Source: Antedon mediterranea
Lineage: Eukaryota; Echinodermata; Crinoidea; Comatulida; Antedonidae
DNA: 64,000 nucleotides
Direction of reading: 5' to 3'
Assembly: GCF_964355755.1 (NCBI RefSeq)
Contig: NC_092670.1
Coordinates: forward strand, 9,361,201-9,425,200
Below the pieces are notes generated by a model, which searched no databases, was not told the DNA's origin, and saw nothing but the letters and a program-made list of their open reading frames with translations. The position numbers were made by a program, and so were the translations under genes. Shown here in pieces: positions 34,766-46,000 of this stretch (the stretch's first letter is position 1; each line of letters starts with the position of its first letter).

Positions 34766-35924
34766 TCTTCTCTGTCAAAAAAACAAAAAAACGCAAAAGA
34801 AATTGGAACGGTCCGCGTGGGGTCATTAAAAAGTCGTGTGGGGTAATTAAATTTTCATGAATAAACATGAGCAATGTCTGTGAGGGGCCCCGTTGCAGGG
34901 AAATGCTCGAAAATAATTCCCTGTTAGCTAAACTTTAAGAAAAGTTTTTACTTTTGAAAAAAAGAGAGGGCGGGCTTTACACTGCTTTTGCTAATAATTC
35001 TTTTTGATAGGTTTATTGTGTAACAGGATTTATTTATTTAAACAACAAAACATACCCTGTGTACTACGGTACAAAGATTTTTTGTTGGAAAAATGTGTTG
35101 TAACTAGGATTTTTTAATATAATCAACAAAAATCATACAGTTATTATTAATAATTATTTATTTTTATTTAAGAAAAGTTTTAACATTTAAAAAAATATAT
35201 ATATATATATACTATACACTGCTTTTATTAATTGTTTGGTAGGAATATTATGTAACCAGGATTTATTTAAACAACAAAACATACCCTGTACTATAGTACA
35301 AAGATTTTTTGTTGAAAATGTGTTGTAACATACAGTATTTATTAATTTATTTTTATTCTAAAAAGTTTTCCCTCTGCTTTTTTGTAAGGGCTTGGGACCT
35401 TCAAATACAAAGAGCAATGATTTGAGAGTAAATTATTGTTAATCATTTAAAAGGTAATTATTTTCCCTCTGCTTTTTTGTAAGGGCTTGGGACCTTCAAA
35501 TACAAAGAGCAATGATTTGAGAGTAAATTATTGTTAATCATTTAAAAGGTAATTATAATAATAAACTTTAATTATTTTCTTACAAATTACAGAATTCACT
35601 ACTTTAATCATTGCTCTTTGCATTCGGCAGCATTAAAAACTTTTTTTTAGTGTCGTGCAGTGACTGGACATCAATTCCGCAGAATCAATTCCAAGTTTTG
35701 ATGGCATTTCCTCCACCAAGGGTATTACAGACACGATATACCCAAATTCGGGTGTACGGGGGACACCCATTCCAGGTTTTTATACACCGCCCAGTATTCG
35801 GTGTTGGCGATAGCTGGCTGTACTGTCCGACACCCGAAGATGCCACGCCACAGTAGCAACAAAGTTGGCCAGACACTCGGCTAAATTCTGTCACATACAC
35901 ACACTATTTCCGCAAAGTCAGAAT
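34766..35924. other. 3' flank of gene copy C
   Basis: It begins with a diverged version of the start of the A/B unit (GATCTTCTCTGTC, GTGGGGTCATTAAAA). It contains a duplicated block of about 107 bp (35355-35461 and 35462-35567; CCTCTGCTTTTTTGTAAGGG, GGGACCTTCAAATACAAAGA). The 35650-35900 part has no counterpart in A or B. No gene recognised. Confidence 0.6.
35355..35567. repeat. tandem duplication of a 107-bp block downstream of gene C
   Basis: Two near-identical adjacent copies begin TTTTCCCTCTGCTTTTTTG. The single-copy version lies downstream of genes A (about 17655) and B (about 24090). Confidence 0.85.
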
Positions 35925-38900
35925 TTATTTCTTCTGCTGTTTACGGAGGCGACGTTGAGCAGCCATAGCAGTTTTCCACTCTTCCATGGTTTGATTTGAC
36001 TTAGCAGCACAATACCAAGTCCCGTAATACTGAGCGTGGTTTTCCATCAGTCTCGGTTGTTTGCACTGAGAACACACACTCACTGATGTTCTTGGCTTGT
36101 AGCGTTTTACTTGTTTACCTTCAGCTATTCTGTTCGCTGCTTGTTTCCTGTAGTAGGCGACGCTTCTAGGTATCGGTGTCTCTACAGGAAGGCTGCTGCT
36201 GCTACTGGCTGCAGGGGCAGATGACGTAGAAGGTAGTGGTGGTATTGCCATCTTACCCGGTGGAACTGGAATTGACGTTTTGTTCCTTACTGTCGCTTGC
36301 CCAACAGTGCTCTCTGGCAGGACAAATGTGAATGATGGAGCGATCGTCGACGTGTATAGCACTGCTGGCTTGATCAAAGGTTCGGGCAAGGCTCTAGAGG
36401 TGACAAGCTTGGGTTTGATTGCAGATATGCCAGATTCCAAGACTTGCCGCTCTTGCTTCTTCGATGTTCTGTTGTACCTGTTGAAAATAAGCAAAATAAT
36501 TGAAAATGAGATTGTATTTATAGCAAAAACACCACCACCACCACAGAAACAGAAAGTAAGAAACTTACCACTGTATCAGTGTGGTACGGTTTATTTCCAT
36601 CAACTGAAGCGGAGCAAACGACGAAAGGTGTCCGTTCGTTAGCACTTTGCGACGGATGTTCTTGTAACCCTTGACGATGAGGGGCCAGCGCTGCGATCGG
36701 TTGCCTCCGACTGAGATGACGGTAGATGGGTAGGCTTCACACAGTTTTGTTATAAGGCACTCCATGTACCGATTGCAGTCTGGCCATTGGGCTGGTCCGG
36801 TGTTTTGACCCAAGAAGCATCTGTAATATTTAAAAAGAATATTGTATTAACATTTGATTACATTAACATCAACTCGCATCCATCACATCAACCAACAAAT
36901 TGAACAAAAAGTAGGAAACTGTCTTACCGTCTAGTGCTTTCGACACCTGGGATTACTGTCGTTTTACTCCTTTTGAACCTGCCCTTGGACAGGTAATCTT
37001 GATGTCGTGATTGGCGTTTGATGATTTTGTCAAAAGGGTCGAGGTTGTTCCATAGCTGTGTAATCTGCTCGGCTTGAGTTTTACTTATGACCCCACTGTC
37101 TTCTTTGAACTGGAATAGACAGTCGGCCAGGGCTTCTACCTTTGCATACCCTGAGATGTTGTCCGGTCCTGCAGAATCCTCGAGCTCCTGTAATTGTTTT
37201 GAATGTGAATTTTTTAAATGTTTTCCGTATATTTATGACACTCAAAGGGAAGAGGGAAAAACCAAAAAAAAAGTAAAAGAACAGAACAAACTCATTGTCA
37301 ACAGTCATTCATTAAAAATATTAGGGTTATATAAGAGACAAGTTCCTTAAAAAATGAAGAGACAAACAAAATATATGTATATACACAATATAATAATATT
37401 GATTAAAAAAAAACTACTTACAGTGTCGATAGGAGCTGCGTCTTCTTCAGCATCACTACCATCATGTGATGATGGAGGCTGCTGCGGGATCGGCGAGGGT
37501 TGCCTAACTTCCGGAGGCGCACGATGATGACGTCCACCCAATCGGCGAAGTGATGGAGGTTCGTAGTCCGGTTGAGTTTTGTCATCATACCCTTCGTCAA
37601 CATCGAAAGTGTACACTTCTTCGTCAAAGTCTGCATCGTCACTTTCATCATCTGAAAAGTGAGTTTCGAGTACTTTGTTCGTTTGGTTGTACAAGTACTC
37701 GACTCCGATGAGCTCCCCGGTGTACTTGATCGGAAGGACGAAACTGTTGTACAACTTCTTACCAAACACTTGCTCTGCCAGTGTGTTCAGGCCATGCTGG
37801 TGTAGCCCACTGTATGTGTTGGGATGTGGGGCTCCAGACTGTGTGGCAGCTACTGCCCGATTTGTGTTCCATCGCACAAGTCCATCCATCAGGTAAGCCT
37901 GAAAGTGAACGTCGCTAGCACGCTCACCTGTAAAGCAAAACCAAAAATGATTGTTAAAAAACAATAAGTAGTTCCATCGTACAAGTCCATCCATCAGCTT
38001 GGAAATGAAAATCAACCTGTTAAAAAAAATTATTGTTAAAACAGCAGTTACAGTTTCATCACACAAGTCCATAAATCAGGAGGCTTGGAAATAAAATTGT
38101 CAGCATGCTCACCTGTTAAGTAAAGTGGAAAATAAGTAGATATCAAATAATAATGAATACCTGGAATGAACCTGTTGAGGTGAAGATGGAACGATTCCAA
38201 GGAAGTGGAGCCTCTTGCACAACGGTAGACTGGTAAGGTGACTCCACCCTTGATCATCTCACTGGTTTTAACATAGAGCTGAATGCCTTCTGGGTCCTGA
38301 ATGCAGGCAACGTGTCGCTCTTGCGAGTTCCAGATCTCCCAGGTACGGTCAGAGTCCAAGAGTGGGACGCCCAACGTGTCGCGGCCTTCTTCACCATCGA
38401 GCGAAGTGAGGAGTTCTCGGATCAGGTTAGCTGTCTCCCGAGTTCCTCGTGTAGTTCTGCGACAATGCAAAGCAAACTCCCTCTTGCTGATGTTTTGCAA
38501 GATGATGTCATCTGTCGGGTCGGAGTGAGCTTTGCTGGCGATGAGCTGTCCACGCTTGGCACGCTTCAGGCGCTCAACATCTTCAGCGCTCCACTCAAAA
38601 ATGCAAGCGGATAGACGCTTGAGAAATATTGGGTACAGCTGGTGCGATTCTGTTGCACAGGCTGCAGCAATTTTTCTCATGAAGTGCCAGATGTCCAGGC
38701 GAATATGCATGTCGGGCCAGACGCTGAACATCTTGGTCATGGTTGAACGTCCACAGCAGTCACGATCAACATACAGAATCTCTGCGGGAGGTACGCCAGC
38801 CGAGGCATATCGGTCGATGATGCCTTGGATCATTTTTTCCACACCACATCCTTCTGCAGCAGTCAGGACCGAAATGAGCACCTGGCCGTGCTCATTTCCA

Positions 38901-40083
38901 ACGTTTGTTGCCCATGCCGCTGTTCCAGAAGCGTAGCCGGCTAGCTTTTTGACAATCTGTTAAAAAAAAAAAAAAAGGCTTATATATTTAATAAGTGAAT
39001 AAACAGAAATATTAAATCTTCTTGACCACAAATCTGAGAAGGAAAAAAAATGATTAACAAGTAATGAAAGGAATGTTAAAGCTTCAACACAGCACATCTG
39101 CAGAAAAAAATAGTGAATTGAATAAACAAAACAAGAAATGTAATGTAGAAGACAAAAAATGCATTGTTAATGAAATGGTATGTTTCTACTGTGTTGCTTA
39201 CTTTTTTGGTCGAGTCAATCTTTAACACTCTCCCAAATGTTGACGTGATTGAAGCCTTGAGCTCGTCGATTCTTCGCATTACATCGTTGGAGTAAATGGT
39301 GAGGAACCACTTGACAGAGGGCACTGGGATCATTTCTGATACCTGGTCGAATTTTGGTGCAGTAATAAGACCACTGTCACGAGCATCACAGAACTTCTTG
39401 CAATCTTGCAAATAGAGAGCCACTCTCTCGTTCCACCGTCTTGCATGTTGCTCCAAGACTTGTTGGCGAAGCTGCGAAGGGCTGTTGCCAAATCCGCGGT
39501 ACTTGAGGAGCTGCAGCACCCGGTTGTCGCATGCTAGGCGGTACGAAAGTACAGCGGGGAACTGGAGTCGATGTGGTAAATCAAGTTGTTCCAATATGTT
39601 GTTGCTCCAGCCGATTTGTTTTGCGTGGCAATTAGGGCACTCCAGGTACTCCGTTGCGAGTATGTAGTGGCAGTCTAAGTCCAGGACCAGACGAACGTGT
39701 CTGTAGAGACCGGCAGATGTGAGTGGCCGGTTCTTGCATCCTGGTCGAGTGCAGACTAGCTTGATTAGCCAGATCTTGCGTGGCATCCAAAGAAGGAGAC
39801 GATGGCCGAAGTAGCTTCTGGCTTTTGGTATGTTCTTGCAGAGCAAATCCGGTTTTGGTGGGTCGAACCACATTTGCTTGAGTTTGGTAGAATCCAACTC
39901 TGCAGTCCCCTTCTTTGATTCCTTGAATAAGGCTTTGGAAATCCACTCTTGGTCAATCTCGGACAAAGTCTGTTTCCATCCTTCTGGTACAAGGCAGTCT
40001 GAAATAAAATTTGACACTATAATTTATACAATAAAATCAAATAAATTCTTTAACCAAATTAAATAACATTAAATGGTTAGTCA

Positions 40084-40124
<41 letters not shown>

Positions 40125-40363
40125 TCAGTCAGTCAGTCAGTCAGTCAGTCAGTCAGTCAGTCAGTCAGTCAGTCAGTCAGTCAGTCAGTCAGTCAGTCAG
40201 TCAGTCAGTCAGTCAGCCAGTCAGTCAGTCAGTCAGTCAGTCAGTCAGCCAGCAACTGAATTATACACTATTCATACATTAAACTGAATTGTTGGTTTCA
40301 AAATAAACAAAACATAAATAAATAATTACCTTGCCCCTTTGACCAAGAGACTGTCGTAGGCAT
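35925..40363 (-). CDS. transposase-like multi-exon protein, copy C (open frame)
   Basis: Exons: 40330-40363 (from an ATG, MPTTVSWSKGQ), 39202-39998, 38161-38956, 37422-37927, 36928-37187, 36569-36820, 35925-36477; 3198 nt, 1065 residues plus stop, phases consistent and no internal stop. Order of parts: YFGHRLLLWMPRK and a Cys-rich segment (CTRPGC, CPNC); RNase H/DDE-like residues Asp in KIDSTKK (about 273), Asp in YVDRDCC (about 341) followed by DIWHFMRKI, and Glu in TSLESFHLHLNRF (about 531); an acidic linker (SDDESDDADFDEE); a Pro-rich tail; and a C-terminal CSQC...H...YC ribbon with a basic KQQKK end. I associate the N-terminal part with the uncharacterised family DUF6729, from memory only. 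Many introns and an intact frame suggest a host gene of transposon origin, but an intron-bearing transposon is possible. The start is uncertain because the large N-terminal exon of B is reduced here to 40915-40952. Confidence 0.7.
37971..38117 (-). repeat. two degenerate partial copies of exon 7 inside the adjacent intron of gene C
   Basis: The start of exon 7 (37862-37927) is echoed at about 37971-38018 (AAGTCCATCCATCAGCTTGG) and 38059-38117 (CACAAGTCCATAAATCAGG, GCATGCTCACCTGTTAAG). The second copy retains an acceptor-like end. They look like local tandem duplication of exon plus intron that has decayed; neither keeps the full exon. Confidence 0.7.
40078..40252. repeat. (CAGT)n / (CAGC)n microsatellite
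   Basis: A run of CAGC tetramers (about 40086-40117) passes into a long run of CAGT, broken by occasional CAGC. It lies in the intron between exons 4 and 5 of gene copy C. The Ser/Gln-only open frame across it is a repeat artefact. Confidence 0.97.
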
Positions 40364-40914
40364 AGTATTAGCAGGTTCTGTAGATGCACTTGGTTGGGCT
40401 AGGTTAATCAATTTGTCAAAGAAAATTTGTCAAAGAAATGTGTTAACAACATTAATAAATCTACAGAAATACCTGTTCTTTACACAGATAGCAGATAGCA
40501 TTTTTTTATATTAAAACAAAAATACATATAGCAGTATATATAATGCATCAGTAGCCGAATGTTAATAAAGGTGCAGGTAAAGCTTACAGTGAATAATGAA
40601 AAAAAAACAAAACAAAAACATTTTCAGACAAGATGAACACATGACAAAACAAGTATAAATACATAATACATATATGACAAAATAAGTAAACATACATACA
40701 AAACAAAACAAGTATAAATACATGAGAAATGATGTAGTTTTTAATAGGCATAATAGCATGTTGTTTTTAATTTGTTTTTTAATGCAAAAAGTACTTTAAT
40801 GAATAAATCAAAAGAAAATAAAAAACATGGCAAGTAGACAGGGTTTTGTCTAACTACAAGAGATACTGCAAACAAAGCATATTTTCTATTTTGTTTTCTA
40901 CCACATATACTTAC

Positions 40915-40952
40915 CAATGCAAAATGAAAGATTGGTCGCAACATCTCCAAAC
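40915..40952 (-). other. remnant or mini-exon matching the N-terminal exon of gene B
   Basis: After an acceptor (TTTTGCAG) the sequence encodes MLRPIFHFAL and then meets a good donor (GTAAGTA). It aligns with the start of B's large exon (MFRPTFRRS) but the remaining 170 or so codons are absent. Joined directly to the next exon it would be out of frame with the core, so it may act as 5' UTR or be skipped. Confidence 0.55.
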
Positions 40953-41030
40953 CTGCAAAACTTAAAAAAAAAACAGATCACGTGCAAAAATGTATGTGAA
41001 CAAAGTAAGTATAAACAAAAGAAATGTTAC

Positions 41031-41073
41031 CGTAAATATTGATGACTCGGTGAAAAGCCAGTTGAAGTGAATG
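41031..41073 (-). other. probable second 5' UTR exon of gene copy C
   Basis: Bounded by CCACTTAG and GTAACATT on the minus strand. It occupies the same relative place as 30974-31014 in gene B. No ATG in a useful frame. Confidence 0.45.
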
Positions 41074-42687
41074 CTAAGTGGTAAAAAGAGAAAATATAGA
41101 TTACTTTTAGAGCTACCACATAATTTATAGCTCTAGCTTAAATGAAAAATTGTAAGTAATTTAAAAATAAACTACTTTCTTTTGTCATTGTTGGTGCACC
41201 ATGAATTTGGGTGCAATAAACTCTGGTAATAATTATTATATGTGTGACCTTGATATAAAAACACATTGAATATTTATTCAATTATTATTATGTTACTAAT
41301 ACTAATTAAATTATTACATAAAGCTACTTCTATTCTAAAACATATTTATAAAAGGTTAATAATTGTATAAATTGATTCTACCTTACAGTCACTAAATTAG
41401 ATATTAGTAATGTTATATAAACTTTGCAGAAAAAAAATGGTGTTTACAAGACTTATGTGATAGTAATTAGAATTAAATTCTAGGGATTATAACTTGATAC
41501 ATGACAGCTGTCTTTGTTTACATACCTTGCCTAGCCTATGCCCAAAGTTTATGAGGTGTAGGTATATAAGACCTTGATATAAAAACACATTGAATATTCA
41601 TTTAATTGTAAAATGTTAATAATACTAATAAAATCATTACATTAAAAGCTACTTCTATTCTAAAACATAATTCTAAAAGGTTAATTAATTGTAGCCTAAA
41701 ATTGATTGTACTTACAGTCACTAAATTAGATGTTAGTAATGTTATATAAACTTTGCAGAAAAAATGGTGTTTACAAGACTTATGTGATAGTAATTAGAAT
41801 TAAATTCTAGGGATTAAGATAACTTAATACAGGACAGCTGTCTTTGTTTATATTCCCAAAAGTTTATGAGGTGTAGTCATGAGATAAGACCTTGAATATT
41901 TAACTAACTGCATTTACTTAATAAACTACATTCAGATATTCAGATAAGATAATATTTATTTAGACAATAATGAATGAATATATACAAAATAGAAAAAAGA
42001 TATTAAAGTGAACACATAGATAGATAAAGCAGTAATTGATAGTCATTATTATCATGGATCCCTTATAGAAGTTAAAAACTTGTCTCGTAGGGACCCACAA
42101 CAAAACACATTACTATAAAAAAATAAATAAACCTAGAATATATAATTATATAATTTAGGATAAAAAATTACAGTATAATAACATAACTAACATCTTCTTT
42201 ATAAAAATTATTTAAATTATATTTCAATAGTTTCATATAAATGAAATAAATTACATTAAAAACAAATTAATAAACAAAAACTAAATAAACAATAACAGGA
42301 GAAGAACACTTTCAGTCTGTCACATATAGACTAGGCCTAACTTCTATCTATTCTAGCCTAGCTAGGCCTCTTTTCCTCCTAGCAGCTAACTAAGAAAAAC
42401 GGCCTATTTTATCATTTTAATTTAATTGAATTTGTAGGCAAACAAAAATATGACAAAAAATACACTAACAGAAAACAATTAACAGAAAACAACGCCCACA
42501 ATGTATTCATTTTTTTTAAATTAACTAATTAAGGCGACGAACTCGGCCGTACTAGGCCTGGGCGCGGCCGACAGCCAGGCCGCGAACGTGCATCGGGACC
42601 GATAACACGTCTCTCGCGGAGCTGATCATATATTTGGCCATACTTTAAACGCCCGTTTTTTGACTAAAATCAATTTTTTTTTCCTAC
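41074..42687. other. probable first intron of gene copy C
   Basis: AT-rich, no coding exon recognised. It contains a direct duplication of about 290 bp, seen as ACACATTGAATATT, CTACTTCTATTCTAAAACATA and TTTGCAGAAAAAATGGTGTTTAC blocks at about 41255-41570 and again at about 41578-41880. Confidence 0.55.
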
Positions 42688-42835
42688 CTTGAATACAAGC
42701 AAACGGTTGCAGGATACTACAGCTTCTAGATGATGACCTCAAATAGGATTGCGCTTAGAAAAACGATTGAATTTAGAGAGCGTTTAGAACGAGATGTTGT
42801 CACAGATAAATCTGATCAAAATCTCAAAGAAAAAC
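42688..42835 (-). other. probable 5' UTR exon of gene copy C
   Basis: Ends with CTTGTATTCAAG and a GTAGGAAA donor on the minus strand. Similar to the exon ending at 34390 in gene B. The upstream limit is not defined by sequence. Confidence 0.5.
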
Positions 42836-42859
42836 CTCGCGGTCCCCTCAATCTCAACT

Positions 42860-42995
42860 TTCTAGTTGCATTACGTCACTCTTCAGCGCTCCGATAGGTT
42901 AACAATTGAAACACTGACTTTCCATGATCGTGATCTGATTGGTCAATAACCTGTTCAATTTGCCGTGAACGTCTGCGATTGGTTAACAATTGAAA
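42860..42995 (-). promoter_or_regulatory. probable promoter of gene copy C: CRE-like and CCAAT modules
   Basis: TTACGTCACTCTTCAGCGC is followed by a degenerate GATAGGTTAAC and two inverted CCAAT boxes (GATTGG at about 42937-42942 and 42977-42982). The order matches the region upstream of gene B (34559-34693), which supports conservation of a promoter module across copies. Confidence 0.5.
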
Positions 42996-43029
42996 CATGA
43001 ATTGAAACAATAAACCTTGCATAATGGGT

Positions 43030-46000
43030 TAAAGTGAGCGCAATAGTACAGGGAAATTTTCGGAAAAGAGCCAATTTTCGACCCTTTTATTTTTGACATA
43101 AATGATTACTATAGCATAATAAACATGCGCAGAGTCGAATGATGGGTTCTGCGCATGTCAATTATGCTATAGTAACCAGTTATGTCAGAAAATAAAATAG
43201 TCGAAAATTATTTTTAGACATAAATGTTTACTATCGCATAATAAACATGCGCAGAGTCGAATAATGGGTTCTGTGCATGTCAATTATGATTTAGTAACCA
43301 GTTATATCAAAAAATAAAATAGTCGAAAATTATTTTTAGACATAAATGTTTACTATCGCATAATAAAAATGCGCAGAGTCGAATAATGGGTTCTGCGCAT
43401 GTCAATTATGCTATAGTAACCAGTTATGTCAGAAAATAAAATAGTCAAATTATTTTTAGACATAAATGTTTACTATCGCATAATAAACATGCGCAGAGTC
43501 AAATAATGGGTTCTGCGCATGTCAATTATGCTATAGTAACCTGTTATGTCAGATAATAAAATGGTCGAAAATTATTTTTATACATAAATGTTTACTATCG
43601 CATAATAAAGATGCGCAGAGTCGAATAATGGGTTCTGCGCATGTCAATTATGCTATCCAGTTATGTCAGATAATAAAATGGTCAAAAATTATTTTTAGAC
43701 ATAAATGTTTACTATCGCATAATAAACATGCGCAGAGTCGAATAATGGGTTCTGCGCATGTCAATTATGATATAGTAACCAGTTATATCAAAAAATAAAA
43801 TGGTCGAAATTTGGCCATTTTTGGAAAAAATCCCTGTACTATAGTACAGGGAAATTTTCGGAAAAGAGCCAATTTTCGACCCTTTTATTTTTGACATAAA
43901 TGATTACTATAGCATAATAAACATGCGCAGAGTCGAATAATGGGTTCTGCGCATGTCAATTATGCTATAGTAACCAGTTATGTCAGATAATAAAATGGTC
44001 GAAAATTATTTTTAGACATAAATGTTTACTATCGCCTAATAAACATGCGCAGAGTCGAATAATGTGTTCTGCGCATGTCAATTATTCTATAGTAACCAGT
44101 TATGTCATAAAATAAAACTGTCGAAAATTATTTTTAGACCTAAATGTTTACTATTGCATAATAAACATGCGCAGAGTCGAATAATGGACTCTGCGCATGT
44201 CAATTATGATATAGTAACCAGTTATATCAAAAAATGAAATGATCGAAATTTGGCCATTTTTCGAAAAAATCACTGTACTATATTACAGGGAAATTTTCGA
44301 AAAAGAGCCAATTTTCGACCCTTTTATTTTTGACATAAATGATTACTATAGCATAATAAACATGCGCAGAGTCGAATTATGGGTTCTGCGCATGTCAATT
44401 ATGCTATAGTAACCAGTTATGTCAGAAAATAAAATAGTCGAAAATTATTTTTAGACATAAATGTTTACTATCGCATAATAAACATGCGCAGAGTCGAATA
44501 ATGGGTTCTGCGCATGTCAATTGTGATTTAGTAACCAGTTATATCAAAAAATAAAATAGTCGAAAATTATTTTTAGACATAAATCTTTACTATCGCATAA
44601 TCAACATGCGCAGAGTCGAATAATGGGTTCTGCGCATGTCAATTATGCTATAGTAACCAGTTATGTCAGAAAATAAAATAGTCGAAAATTATTTTTAGAC
44701 ATAAATGTTTACTATCGCATAATAAACATGCGCAGAGTCAAATAATGGGTTCTGCGCATGTCAATTATGCTATAGTAAGATAAGATAAGATAATATAAAA
44801 ACAAATATAGCATAAAACCATTCATATAAAAACATCTAAAAAATTACAATATAAAATTATCTTCTTGACTTCCTGTTGTACTGGATGATACCTGTTATGT
44901 CAGATAATAAAATGGTCGAAAATTATTTTTACACATAAATGTTTACTATCGCATAATAAAGATGCGCAGAGTCGAATAATGGGTTCTGCGCATGTCAATT
45001 ATGCTATAGTAACCAGTTATGTCAGATAATAAAATGGTCGAAAAATATTTTTAGACATAAATGTTTACTATCGCATAATAAACATGCGCAGAGTCGAATA
45101 ATGGGTTCTGCGCATGTTAATTATGATATAGTAACCAGTTATATCAAAAAATAAAATGGTCGAAATTTGGCCATTTTTGGAAAAAATCCCTGTACTATAG
45201 TACAGGGAAATTTTCGAAAAAGAGCCAATTTTCGACCTTTTTATTTTTGACATAAATGATTACTATAGCATAATAAACATGCGCAGAGTCGAATGATGGG
45301 TTCTGCGCATGTCAATTATGCTATAGTAATCAGTTATGTCAGATAATAAAATGGTCGAAAATTATTTTAGATATAAATGTTTACTATCGCATAATAAACA
45401 TGCGCAGAGTCAAATAATGGGTTCTGCGCATGTCAATTATGATATAGTAACCAGTTATATCAAAAAATAAAATGGTCGAAATGTGGCCATTTTTGGAAAA
45501 AATCCCTGTACTATAGTACAGGGAAATTTTCGAAAAAGAGCCAATTTTCGACCCTTTTATTTGTTGACATAAATGGTTACCATAGCATAATAAACATGCG
45601 CAGAGTCGAATAATGGGTTCTGCGCATGTCAATTATGCTATAGTAACCAGTTATGTCAGATAATAAAATGGTCGAAAATTATTTTTAGACATAAATGTTT
45701 ACAATCGCATAATAAAGATGCGCAGAGTCGAATAATGGGTTCTGCGCATGTCAATTAAGCTATAGCATACCAGTTATGTCAGATAATAAAATGGTCGAAA
45801 ATTATTTTTAGACATAAATGTTTACTATCGCATAATAAACATGCGCAGAGTCGAATAATGGGTTCTGCGCATGTCAATTATGATATAGTAACCAGTTATA
45901 TCAAAAAATAAAATGGTCGAAATTTGGCCATTTTTGGAAAAAAATCCCTGTACTAAAGTACAGGGAAATTTTCGGAAAAGAACCAATTTTCGACCCTTTT

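Noticed and set aside
40073-40282. Ser/Gln-rich open frame
   Set aside because: Translation of the CAGT/CAGC microsatellite.
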